In this document: piece by piece, positions 45,005 to 55,737 of the stretch
Numbering within the stretch: the first letter of the stretch is position 1
Layout: each line of letters opens with the position of its first letter
DNA from: Phocoena phocoena
Taxonomy: Eukaryota; Chordata; Mammalia; Artiodactyla; Phocoenidae
DNA: 64,000 nt
Direction of reading: 5' to 3'
NCBI RefSeq assembly: GCF_963924675.1
Contig: NC_089222.1
Coordinates: forward strand, 8,438,501 to 8,502,500
Notes under the pieces: model-generated
The model's input: only the letters and a program-made list of their open reading frames with translations
The model's database searches: none
What the model was told of the DNA's origin: nothing
Position numbers and translations under genes: made by a program

Positions 45005-47985
45005 ATGGTAATAGGAACATACACATCGATAATTACCTTAAATGAATGGATTAAATCCTCCAACCAAAAGACCCATATATATGCTGTCTACAAGAGACCC
45101 ATTTCAGACCTGGAGACACATACAGACTGAAAGTGAGGGGATGGAAAAAGATAGTCCACACAAATGGAAATCAAAAGAAAGCTGGAATAGCGTACTCATA
45201 TCAGATAAAATAGACTTTAAAATAAAGAATGTTACAAGAGACAAGGAAGGACACTACATAACGATCAAGAGATCATTCCAAGAAGAACATATAACAATTA
45301 TAAATATATATGCACTCAACAGAGGAGACCTCAATACATAAGGCACATGCTAATAGCTATAAAACAGGAAATCGACAGTAACACAATAATAGTGGGGGAC
45401 ATTTTAACACCTCACACCAATGGACAGATCATCCAGACAGAAAATTAATAAGGAAACACAAGTTTTAAATGACATAATAGACCAGATTTAATTGATATTT
45501 ATAGGACATTCCATCGGAAAACAGCAGATTATACTTTCTTCTCAAGTACACAGGATAGATCACATCTTGGGTCACAAATCAAGCCTCCATAAATTTAAGA
45601 AAATTGAAAACATATGAATGAAATGCTTGATATGAAAACATATCAAGCATCTTTTCCGACCACAACGCTATGAGATTAGAAATCAATTACAGGGGAAAAA
45701 AATTAAAAAAAAACAAACACATGGAGGCTAAACAATACATTATTATATAACAAAGAGATCACTGAAGAAATCAAAGTGGAAATCAAAGAGTACCTAGAGA
45801 CAAATGACAATGAAAACACGATGATCCAAAACCTATGGGATGCAGCAAAAGCAGTTTTAAGAGGGAAGTTTATAGGAATACAATCCTACCTCAAGAAACA
45901 AGGAAAATCTCAAACTGTCTAACGTTACACCTAAAGGAACTAGAAAAAGAAGAACAAACAAAACCCAATGTTAGTAAAAGGAAAGAAATCATAATGATCA
46001 GAGCAGAAATAAATGAAATAGAAACAAAACAATAGGAAAGATCAATAAAGCAAAAGGTGTTTCTTTGAGAAGATAAACAAAATTGATAAACCATTTGCCA
46101 GACTCATCCAGAATAAGAGGGAGAGGACTCAAATCAATAAAATTAGAAATGAAAAAAGGAGAAATTACAGTGGACACTGCAGAAATACAAAGCATCCTAA
46201 GAGACTACTACAAGCAACTCTCTGCCAATAAAATGGACAGCCTGGAAGAAATGGACAAATTCTTAGAAAGGTGTCACCTTCCAAGACTGAACCAGGAAGA
46301 AGTAGAAAATATGAACAATCACAAGTAATGAAGTGGAAATGTGATGAAAAATCTTCCAACAAACGAAAGTCCAGGACCAGATGGCTTCACAGGTGAATTC
46401 TATCAAACATTTAGAGGAGAGCTAACACCTATCCTTCTCAAACTCTTCCAAAAACACTGCAGAGGAAGGAACACTCCCGAACTCATTATACAAGGCCACC
46501 ATCACCCTGATAGCAACACCAGACAAAGATACTACAAAAAAAGAAAATTACAGACCAATATCACTGATGAATATAGATGCAAAAATCCTCAAGGAAATAC
46601 TAGCAAACAGAATCCAACAACACATTGAAAGGATCACACACCATGGTCAAGTGAGATTTATCCCAGGAATGCAAGGATTCTTCAATATACACACATCAAT
46701 CAATGTGATATACCATATTAACAAATTGCAGAATAAAAACCATATGATCATCTCAGTAGATGCAGGTAAAGCTTTTGACAAAATTCAGCACCCATTTATG
46801 ACAAAACTCTCCAGAAAGTGGGCATAGATGGAACCTACCTCAACATAATAAAGGCCATATACAAGAAACCCACATCAAACAGCATTCTCAATGGTGAAAA
46901 ACAAAGCATTTCCTCTAAGATCAGGAACAAGACAGAGATATCCTCTCTCACCGTTGTAATTCAACATAGTTTTGGAAGTCCTAGCCATGGCAATCAGAGA
47001 AGAAAAAGAAATAAAAGGAATACAATTTGGAAAAGACGAAGTAAAACTGTCACTGTTTTCAGATGACCTGATACTATATATAGAAAACCCTAAAGATGCC
47101 ACCAGAAAACTACTAGAACTAATCAATGAATTTGTTAAGTTTGTAGGATACAAAATTAATGCATAGAATTCTCTGGCATTCCTAAACATTAACAAGAAAA
47201 GACCAGAAAGGCAAATTAGGGACACAAGTCCATTCACCATTGCAAGGAAAAGAATAAAGTGCCTAGGTATAAACCTACCTAAGAAGGTAAAAAACCTGTA
47301 CTCAGAAAACTATAAGACACTGATGAAAGAAATCAAAGATGACACAAACAGATGGACAGATATACCGTGTTCTTGGATTGGAAGCATCAATATTGTGAAA
47401 ATGACTATACTACCTAAAGCAATCTACAGTGTCAATGCAATCCCTATCAAATTACCAATGGCAGTTTTTACAGAACTAGAACAAAAAAATCTTAAAATTT
47501 GTATGGAGACACAAAAGACCCCAAATAACCAAAGCAATCTTGAGGGGAAAAAAACAGAGCTGGAGGGATCAGACTCCCTGACTTCAGAGACTGTACTACA
47601 GAGCTACAGTAATTAAGACAGTATGGTACTCACACAGAAACCAAAATATAGATCAGTGGAACAGGATAGAAAGCCCAGAGATAAACCCAAGCACCTATGG
47701 TCAACTAATCTATGACAAAGGAGGCAAGGGTATACAATGGAGAAAAGACAGTCTCTTCAACAAGTGGTGCTGGGAAAACTGGACAGCTACAGTAAAAGAA
47801 TGAAATTAGAACACTCCCTAACACCATACACAAAAATAAACTCAAAATGGATTAAAGACCTAAATGGAAGCCCAGACACTGTAAAACTCTTAGAGGAAAT
47901 TATAGGAGGAACACCCTGACATAAATCACAGCAAGATCATTTTTGACCCACCTCCTAGAGTAATGGAAATAAAAACAAAACAAAG
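45005..47985 (+). pseudogene. Broken L1 ORF2, C-terminus missing
   Basis: It starts MVIGTYTSIITL. A deletion of about 30 bases in the endonuclease near 45065 removes the segment after the first catalytic loop, and frameshifts follow. Reverse-transcriptase signs: [15 protein letters not shown] at about 46360, [11 protein letters not shown] at about 46755, FSDD (a variant of FADD) at about 47060. The C-terminal Cys/His domain is not present because the element ends at 47985. Confidence 0.93.
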
Positions 47986-48419
47986 AAAGAAATGCCTTCC
48001 CCCAGATATTTGCCACTATAGTGTTTATGATATTCCATATAACCACTCAGTTTTTAAGTTCTTTTGAGATTCTGTGGTGTTTTCCAGCAGGTGAAGGGTG
48101 ATGACTTTTTGACTGTAGAGATGGTGAGAGGACAGAATAATATGTGTCTTGTTACCAGCAAGGGAAAGGGGAATGTACATCATTTTCAAATTATATGTGC
48201 AATAAAAGAGACAAGAACAAGTTCAGGAAAGGACTAATGATTATTATCTTGGCTCAAGGGAATTGACAGATGGGGGAATAATACCCTTTGGGAGAAATAG
48301 GCATCTATTTACCATCTTCCAATTCCCTCAGAGATATCTAATTACCTCCAAAAGCAACATTCATTACAGCTTAAATACTGTGTATTTCATTGGAGTTTGA
48401 GCAGGTAGGACTCTAAGAG
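47986..48419. other. No recognised gene or repeat
   Basis: Unique DNA right of the L1. Nothing recognised. Confidence 0.5.
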
Positions 48420-48590
48420 GTCTTTAGAGTGTATCTGGTTTATCTTTCCTTTTCTAAACTTTCGTCAAGAGTTGGAGAAGTTAAATGATCTGCCCAAGGT
48501 AATCCTGCCACTGGGTGGACGTGTTGGGGTTTAGAATCCAGATAGTCTGCCTTCTGCTCCAGAGGGATTTCCACATTTTATTAATGCCTG
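48420..48590 (+). mobile_element. MIR SINE fragment
   Basis: GAGAAGTTAAATGATCTGCC, CAAGGTAATCCTGCCACTGG and GGTTTAGAATCCAGATAGTC follow the right half of MIR. Confidence 0.75.
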
Positions 48591-49689
48591 AGCATTGAAT
48601 TCCTAAAGGCAAAGGAGCCTGAGAACTATATGGACCCAATGAAGCCTTCAAAAAATTTTCCCCAGTTGTTGCTAAAATTTTAGTTATATATCAGATTTCT
48701 TCCTGTTTATTTTTTTACATGCAGGCTTTAACTGTCCTTTCTTATAAAACAACCTTTAAAATATATATGGCAGTCATTTAAAATAGAAAATAGAGATCAG
48801 TAAAAATGATAAAGATAAAAATCGTCCACAAACTTCTCCCCATCCCTTGGATAATAGCATTTTGATGTCATATTTTATCTTTAGAGGGTGGTTCAGAACA
48901 AGAGAATTGTCTTCTTTAATCTTGATTCTACCGCCTTGCTACCAAGAAATGTCGAAGAGAATTGTGGAGTTTAAATTTGTATTAAATTTAATCTCTACAA
49001 GTTTTTCTGGAAGCTGAGGCAGGGTATGACAACAAAGTAGGTACATAGTTTGGGCTTAAATACTTTTCCACTTGTTTTAAGACATCTTCAGTGACCTCCA
49101 ATGTGTTTACTGGAATGTAAAAGTAGATGAATATATGTAGATATGTTTTTAAAACTTTAGGTCTCTGAATATATGAAGCCCATGCTCTGTTATTCACCTC
49201 ATTTGATTTTAGCCCTGTGAAATGGATGTGTGTGGAGGCTGCTGTGGGTTTTTTTCTTTTGTTGTTGTTGCTGTTGTTATTTTTCCCTTAAGCACAGGGT
49301 CTTTGCCTGAGATCCAGCTTAGGAGCTCGGAGGAGAGGAGCCCAGCTAAGAAGTGATGCTCCAGTGTGTGTGGGCACTGTCCTAGGTGGTTGCTGGTGAA
49401 TTAGGCTTTCAAAGCAGGAAAGGATGACAAAAAATAGTTTCAGCTCCACTTCAGCAGGAGCAAGACACCAACACATTTTGTTATTTAGTCCCTGGGGGGT
49501 AAATTAAAACTATATTGTTTTTCCAATACTCCTTGGAACCAATAGTGAGATAATAATGACCTGGAGTGTTTTAGTGTGGGTGCCACTGGATGTACCAGCA
49601 TTTTCCTCCTTAGTTTCTTACATCCAAATCTTCAAACATTGAATTTAAAATAAACGCTTCTCTCTCCTTGTGGTCAAATAGAAAGCTTT
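48591..49689. other. Unique DNA
   Basis: Unique AT-rich sequence with a short TTG-rich run (49258-49278). A 62-codon and a 69-codon minus-strand frame have no features. No convincing exon. Confidence 0.5.
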
Positions 49690-49870
49690 TGAATGTAAAC
49701 TTTGTAATCAGATCCGATTATGATCTATCTTATGATCTATCTACAAGCTATTTATCTGCCTAAGCCCCAATTTTCCCTCATAGTGTAATTATGAAAATTA
49801 AATGAGACAGTTAGGCAGATGGTTTTGCACAGGGTCTCGGGCTCAACAAATATCTCCTGGCAGGTGAGAG
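49690..49870 (-). mobile_element. MIR SINE, degraded
   Basis: GCCTAAGCCCCAATTTTCCC, TGAAAATTAAATGAGACAGT and GGCTCAACAAATATCTCC are in reverse MIR order. Confidence 0.6.
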
Positions 49871-51195
49871 GAAGGACATGAAGGAGGACAGAGAGAGGGA
49901 GGGAAGAGGTTTGAGGGTGATTTATGAGCTGGGATTGCTATGCTATTGGGGCAAGATTAACTCAGGTTTTAACCACCAACATTCCTTTATTACATCAAAT
50001 GATGTTTTTCCACTGTGACTTTTTATAGTTTCTATTGTTAGACATTTAAATTTCGAGGTGTAGTGATTAAATAAGTTGTGATGGTAGCAAATGTGAACAA
50101 CAGCTATGGAATTTTAAAAGCTGTAAATGCGTCTTTAAAACCTAGTAGACTTCGGGCATCAGCCAGCATCATCCTATGTCATCAAATACTTGTACTTTTC
50201 AATGACCTTGGAGCCTTTAGTGTTTTCCCCTCTCCTACACCCCCTGATGTGTTTCTTTGCTTAATCAGGAATGAAGCTGAACTTTTCTGCCACCTACTGC
50301 TTCTCAATGTATATAGATGGCTTCCTTTGAGTTGTGCTCAAAATAACATCTGATCTGAAAGCAACACTAGGAAATTCAATCATCTGTGAAAAGAAGAGTA
50401 AAAAATAAAAGCCAAGCCAAGCCCCTGGAAAGTTCAGCTTCAGCTCTGGGAAATACAAAAAGGGGATTTGAGTGAGTCTATTTCTGGAAATCTGACTGCT
50501 CCAGCATAATGTGCTGAACAGCATGAGGGATTCTTTTGTGGCTAATGTATACTTCGAGAGCCTTGCTACATTGTTGCTGCCTTTTAACCGGCTAGAGGGC
50601 AAAGTATGTCTCAGCTGCCTGTTCTACACTGAGGCTAATTCATCACTTGAGAGTTTCCCCTAATATCCTAGAGCTCCTACTCTGATTTTCTAGATCTGCT
50701 GGGTCTGGGCAGAGAGGCAATGTTTAGAATCCTAGGCAATACACTAAGCTGATGATTCTGGAATTTCTTTCTTGCTGTTTGGTTTATTTCTCCCCCTCAC
50801 TAACTAGTCTAATGAATACACTTTCCCCTCAGGGACACTTTCCTGCATCAGGGCATCTATTGAGACTTGTCTTAGGCCTATTGTGAGAGAAATAGAACAA
50901 GCCACAACAGAAGAGCCTGCCAGTGCCTGCTAGCATCAACATGTGCTGTAAGGTGCGTGGAGCTGCTGCTACTCCCAAAATTACAACTTCCTCCCTCCCC
51001 ACTCACGCTTTCCTAAACCCAGGGTTGACACCTGGGTATGAAGCATCATTGAAAGTTTCTTCCAAAAAAATAGCTATATCATCTTATATTCCTCAGGGCT
51101 TCTGGATTCAGGTGTACTCCATTCTTTTCTGATTTTCCTATCTGGCCTGATTTAGTTCCTCAGGAGATATGGATTCCATCATAAGCATCACAGGC
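49871..51195. other. Unique DNA
   Basis: About 1.3 kb of mostly unique sequence. A 102-codon frame (minus, 50294-50602) and a 91-codon frame (plus, 50078-50353) overlap but neither has a domain I know. This is one of the longer repeat-free stretches. Confidence 0.5.
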
Positions 51196-51243
51196 AGACT
51201 CCAGCTCCTAATAGGTCTGTCTGCCTATTAGGAGCTGGAGTCT
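51196..51243. repeat. Perfect hairpin (20-bp arms, 8-nt loop)
   Basis: The left arm 51196-51215 (AGACTCCAGCTCCTAATAGG) is exactly the reverse complement of the right arm 51224-51243. The loop is TCTGTCTG. The match ends abruptly on both sides. This is not a terminator, and the arms are perfect rather than bulged. Confidence 0.98.
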
Positions 51244-51339
51244 TATCTATAACTTTTCTTATCTGTAGCTATACTGAAAGGTACATTGAGAAAATAAACC
51301 CTGGCAATTATCAGCGTAACTCAGTGAAAAACAACCACC

Positions 51340-51356
51340 AAAAAAAAAAAAAAAAA
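51340..51356 (+). repeat. A17 tract downstream of AATAAA
   Basis: A run of 17 A after ACAACCACC. AATAAA lies 42 bp upstream at 51293-51298. This could be the tail of an old retrocopy, but I see no TSD and no recognisable transcript upstream. Confidence 0.5.
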
Positions 51357-51924
51357 GTCCTTTCATTTGTAATTATCTGGCTAATTCCAGGTGAAAAATT
51401 TCATTTTGCCTTGGACTACCAGGATAATTGCCTCATTTTTTCCACTTTGCTTTGCTAGTGACCTAAATGTTACTCTGAGCTTTGAAGTCTTTGGTCTCTT
51501 GTTCCAGCATTTTGTGCTTCAAATGTTTTTGCCCCTCCCCACTTTCTCTGTTACCTGTAACCAAGGAAACTGATGTGTACTAAAAGCTTTCTGGTAAGTG
51601 TACCTGCCATCATTTTCTTCTTCATTGCTGGCTTAAAAAATTCCATTTTTTTTTGTGGATTTTATAGAAAACAACAATCCTTTGAAAGGAGAAACCATTG
51701 GTTCAGGTAAACCCAAGGTGAGGATGTGCAAAAAGAATAAGCTTTGGCAGCTCATGAAATCACCCTGGAATTATGTTATAGGGAAAGGCTCTATTTTGAC
51801 AGTCTGTTTTGTTTTATACTTTGGAGTGGATAGTCTGGGTAAAGTAGTCAATATAACTGAGCTTGGATGACATCACTGAAAGTAATAGAAAAAAAATCAT
51901 GATTAGTCTTCCCCAAGTCCTTTG
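51357..51924. other. No recognised gene or repeat
   Basis: Unique AT-rich DNA with short unremarkable open frames. Confidence 0.5.
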
Positions 51925-52140
51925 GGCATATGCCATACAATATGGTAGCCACTGGCCGCAAAATTTAAATTATTTAAGTTTAAATTGATTAAAATGAGAT
52001 AAATTGAAATTTCAGTTCCTCAATCACACTGGCCACATGTCAAGTGTGTCATAGCAACATGTGGTCAGGGGCTACTGCGTTGAATAGCACAGATATAAAA
52101 ATTTCCATTGTGACAGAAAGTTCTATCAACAACACTGCTC
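51925..52140. mobile_element. hAT-like MITE
   Basis: AATATGGTAGCCACTGGCCG on the left and AACATGTGGTCAGGGGCTAC with AGTTCTATCAACAACACTGC on the right surround an AT-rich core (TTTAAATTATTTAAGTTTAA). This matches an old mammalian non-autonomous DNA element with TAGCCACATGTGGCTA-type inverted pieces. Family name not given. Confidence 0.6.
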
Positions 52141-52584
52141 TAGTTATCACTTTGCTTAAGTTTTTTCCCATCCAGGAATATCAGCTTCCCTTACTGCTGG
52201 CTCTGCAAAACTTACTAGTCTTACTGAAGCATTCTCACCTCTGTCATGCATTGGAAGTCTATTCCACACCGCATTTTCCAGTTTTTATATATCTTGGGCA
52301 GAATTTGTAGAGTTTAGAACATATTGTGTAGTCAGTATTATTAACTTATTATTTATGTGTTAGTCTTAGATTTTAAACTAGATTAAAACCATATTAAAGG
52401 CAAGAGTTATGCCTCATAGACCTTAAACATCCTCTAGACCATATTTATTATTATTTCTTTGTTTCAAAGTGTGCTCTGGGACTAAGCTCAGGGATTTTAT
52501 ATGCATCTTCTAGAATGTGGGCTCTTGTAAGGCAATGTCATTATTTACTTACTTATTTATATATATTTTTGGCTGAGTTTTACT
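52141..52584. other. No recognised gene; possible old repeat
   Basis: AT-rich. The part around 52340-52440 might be a decayed L2 3' end but is too diverged to call. Confidence 0.4.
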
Positions 52585-55053
52585 TCTACCTTGTATTTTT
52601 TTTTCTTATTAGTCATACATTTTATACACAGCACTGTATACATGTCAATCCCAATCTCCCAATTCATCACACCACCACCCGCACCCCCTGCCGCTTTCCC
52701 CCCTCGGTGTCCATACGTTTTTCTCTACTTCTGTGTCTCAATTTCTGCTCTGCAAACTGGTTCATCTGTACCATTTTCCAGGTTCCACATATATGTGTTA
52801 ATATACGATGTTTGTTTTTCTCTTTCTGACTTACTTCACTCTGTACGACAGTCTCTAGATGAATCCATGTCTCTACAAATGACCCAGTTTCATTCCTTTT
52901 TATGGCTGAGTAATATTCCATTGTATATATGTACTGCAACTTCTTTACCATTCGTCTGTTGATGGGCATTTAGGTTGCTTCCATGACTTGGCTATTGTAA
53001 ATAGTGCTGCAATGAACGTTGGGGTGCATGTGTCTTTTTGAATTATGGTTTTCTCTGGGTATGTGCCCAGTAGTGAGATTCCTGGGTCATATGGTAATTC
53101 TATTTTTAGTTCTTTAGGAAACCTCCATACTGTTCTCCATAGTGGCTGTATCAATTTATTTTCCCACCAACAGTGCAAGACAGTTCCCTTTTCTCCACAC
53201 CCTCTCCAGCATTTGTTGTTTGTAGATTTTCTGATGATGCCCATTCTAACTGGTGTGAGGTGATACCTCATTGTAGTTTTGATTTCTCTAATAATTAGTG
53301 ATGGTAAGCAGCTTTTCATGTGCTTCTTGGCCATCTGTATGTCTTCTTTGGAGAAATGTCTGTTTAGGTCTTCTGCCTATTTTTGAATTGGGGTTTTTTT
53401 AAAATATTGAGCTGCATGAGCTGTTTTTATATTTTGGAGATTAATCCTTTGTCCAATGATTTGTTTGCAAATATTTTCTCTCATTCTGAGGGTTGTCTTT
53501 TCGTCGTGTTTATGGTTTCCTTTGCTGTGCAAAAGCTTTGAAGTTTCATTAGGTCCTATTTGTTTATTTTTATTTCCATTACTCTAGGAGGTGGAACAAA
53601 AAAGATCTTGCTGTGATTTATGTCAAAGAGTGTTCTTCCTATGTTTTCCTCTAAGAGTTTTATAGTGTCCGGTCTTAAGTTTAGGTCTCTAATCCATTTT
53701 GAGTTTATTTTTGTATATGGTGTTAGGGAGTGTTCTAATTTCATTCTTCTACATGGAGCTGTCCAGTTTTCCCAACACCACTTATTGAAGAGAGTGATTT
53801 TTCTCTTGTATATCCTTGTCTCCTTTGTCATAGATTAGTTGACCATAGGTGCATGGGTATATCTCTGGGCTTTCTATCCTGTTCCATTGATCTATATGTT
53901 TCTGTTTTTGTGCCAGTACCATATTGTCTTGATTACTGTAGCTTTTGTAGTATAGCCTGAAGTCAGGGAGTCTGATTCTTCCAGCTTCATGTTTTTCCCT
54001 CAAGACTGCTTTGGCTATTTGTAGTCTTTTGTATCTCCATACAAATTTTAAGATTTTTTGTTCTAGTTATGTAAAAAATGCCATTGGTAATTTTATAGGG
54101 ATTTCATTGAATCTGTGGATTGCTTTGGGTCGTATAGTCATTTTCACATTATTGATTCTTCCAATCCAAGAACATGGTATATCTCTTCATCTGTTGGTAT
54201 CATCTTTAATTTCTTTCATTAGTGTCTTATAGTTTTCTGCATACAGGTCTTTTGTCTCCCTAGGTAGGTTTATTTCTAGGTATTTTATTCTTTTTGTTGC
54301 AGTGGTGAACGGGAGTGTTTCCTTAATTTCTCTTTCAGATTTTTCATCATTAGTGTATAGGAATGCAAGAGATTTCTGTGCATTAATTTTGTATCCTGCA
54401 ACTTTACCAAATTCATTGATTAGCCCTCGTAGTTTTCTGGTGGTATCTTTTGGATTCTCTGTGTATAGTATCATGTCATCTGCAAACAGTGACAGTTTTA
54501 TTTCTTCATTTCCTATTTGTATTCCTTTTATTTCTTTTTCTTCTCTGATTGCCATGGCTAGGACTGCCAAAACTATGTTTAATAATAGTGGTGAATTTTG
54601 TATCTGTCTTATTTCACTTAGCAAAATGTCCTTCAGTTTCATCCATGTTGTCACAAATGGCAGGATTTCTTTTTGTTTTTATGGCTGGATAGTATTGTAT
54701 TTGTGTGTGTGTGTGTCTGTGTGTGTGTGTATCACATTTTCTTTGTCCATTCATCTGTCAATCAACACTTTGGTTGTTTCCATATTTTCAATATTGTGAA
54801 TAATGCTATAATGAACATGGGAGTTCAGATATCTGTTCAAGATCCTGTTTTCATCTCTTTTGTATATATGCCCAGAAGTGTGATTGCTGGGTCATACAGT
54901 AATTCTATTTTTAATGTTTTGAGAAAACTCCATGTTGTTTTCCATGGTGGCTGCACCGATTTGCATTCCCACCAACAGTGTATAAAGGTTCCTTTTTTTC
55001 CACATCCTTCTCAACATTTGTTATCTGTTGTCTTTTTAATAATAGTCATTCTG

Positions 55054-55259
55054 GGCTTCCCTGGTGGCACAGTGGTTGAGAGTCCGCCTGCCGATGCAGG
55101 GGACATGGGTTCGTGCCCTGGTCCGGGAGGATCCCACATGCCGTGGAGAGGCTGGGCCCGTGAGCCATGACCGCTGAGCCTGCGCGTCCGGAGCCTGTGC
55201 TCCGCAACGGGAGAGGCCACAACAGTGAGAGGCCCGCGTACTGAAAAAAAAAAAAAAAA
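55054..55259 (+). mobile_element. CHR-2-like SINE with perfect TSD
   Basis: GGCTTCCCTGGTGGCACAGT head, then GTCCGGGAGGATCCCACATG, GTGAGAGGCCCGCGTACTG and an A-run. TSD AGTCATTCTG at 55044-55053 and 55260-55269. Confidence 0.98.
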
Positions 55260-55528
55260 AGTCATTCTGACAGGTGTGGGGTGGTGTTTCATTCTGGTTT
55301 TGATTTCCATTTCACTGATGACAGGTGATGTTGAGCACCTTTTCGTTGGCCTGTTGGCCATTTGTGTGTCTTCTTTAGAGAAATGACTATTCAGATCTTT
55401 TGCTCATTTAAAAAATCAGGTTTTTTGGCTATTTGAGTTTTAGGAGTTATTGGTATGTTCTGGATATTAACCCCTTATCAGATATATGATTTGCGGGTGT
55501 TTCCTCCTATTCTATAAGTTGCCTTTTC

Positions 55529-55737
55529 TTTTTTTTCTTTTTTTTGTGGTATGCGGGCCTCTCACTCTTGTGGGCTCTCCCGTCGCGGAGCACAGGCTCC
55601 GATGCTCAGGCTCAGCGGCCAGGGCTCACGGGCCCAGCCACTCTGCGGCATGGGGGATCTTCCCAGACCGGGGCACGAACCCGTGTCCCCTGCATTGGGA
55701 GGTGGACTCTCAACCACTGTGCCACCAGGGAAGCCCC
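55529..55737 (-). mobile_element. CHR-2-like SINE
   Basis: T-rich tail, then GTGGTATGCGGGCCTCTCAC to CCACCAGGGAAGCCCC. TSD TGCCTTTTC at 55520-55528 and 55738-55746. It faces the SINE at 55054-55259, 269 bp away. Confidence 0.96.

Larger units (their letters stand above)
43944..47985 (+). mobile_element. L1 truncated at both ends
   Basis: Plus-strand L1 starting in the 5'-UTR (GACAGCAGAAGCAAGAATAA) and containing ORF1 (44021-44945) and most of ORF2. It stops at about 47985 in ORF2, just after AATGGAAATAAAAACAAAAC, so the C-terminal domain and 3'-UTR are absent. GAAGTGCC (43933-43940) and GAAATGCC (47988-47995) might be an imperfect TSD, but that is weak. Confidence 0.92.

Noticed and set aside
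51293..51356. AATAAA plus A17 as the 3' end of a host gene or processed pseudogene
   Set aside because: The spacing (42 bp) is long, no TSD was found, and nothing upstream looks like an exon or a known coding sequence; kept only as a low-confidence repeat.
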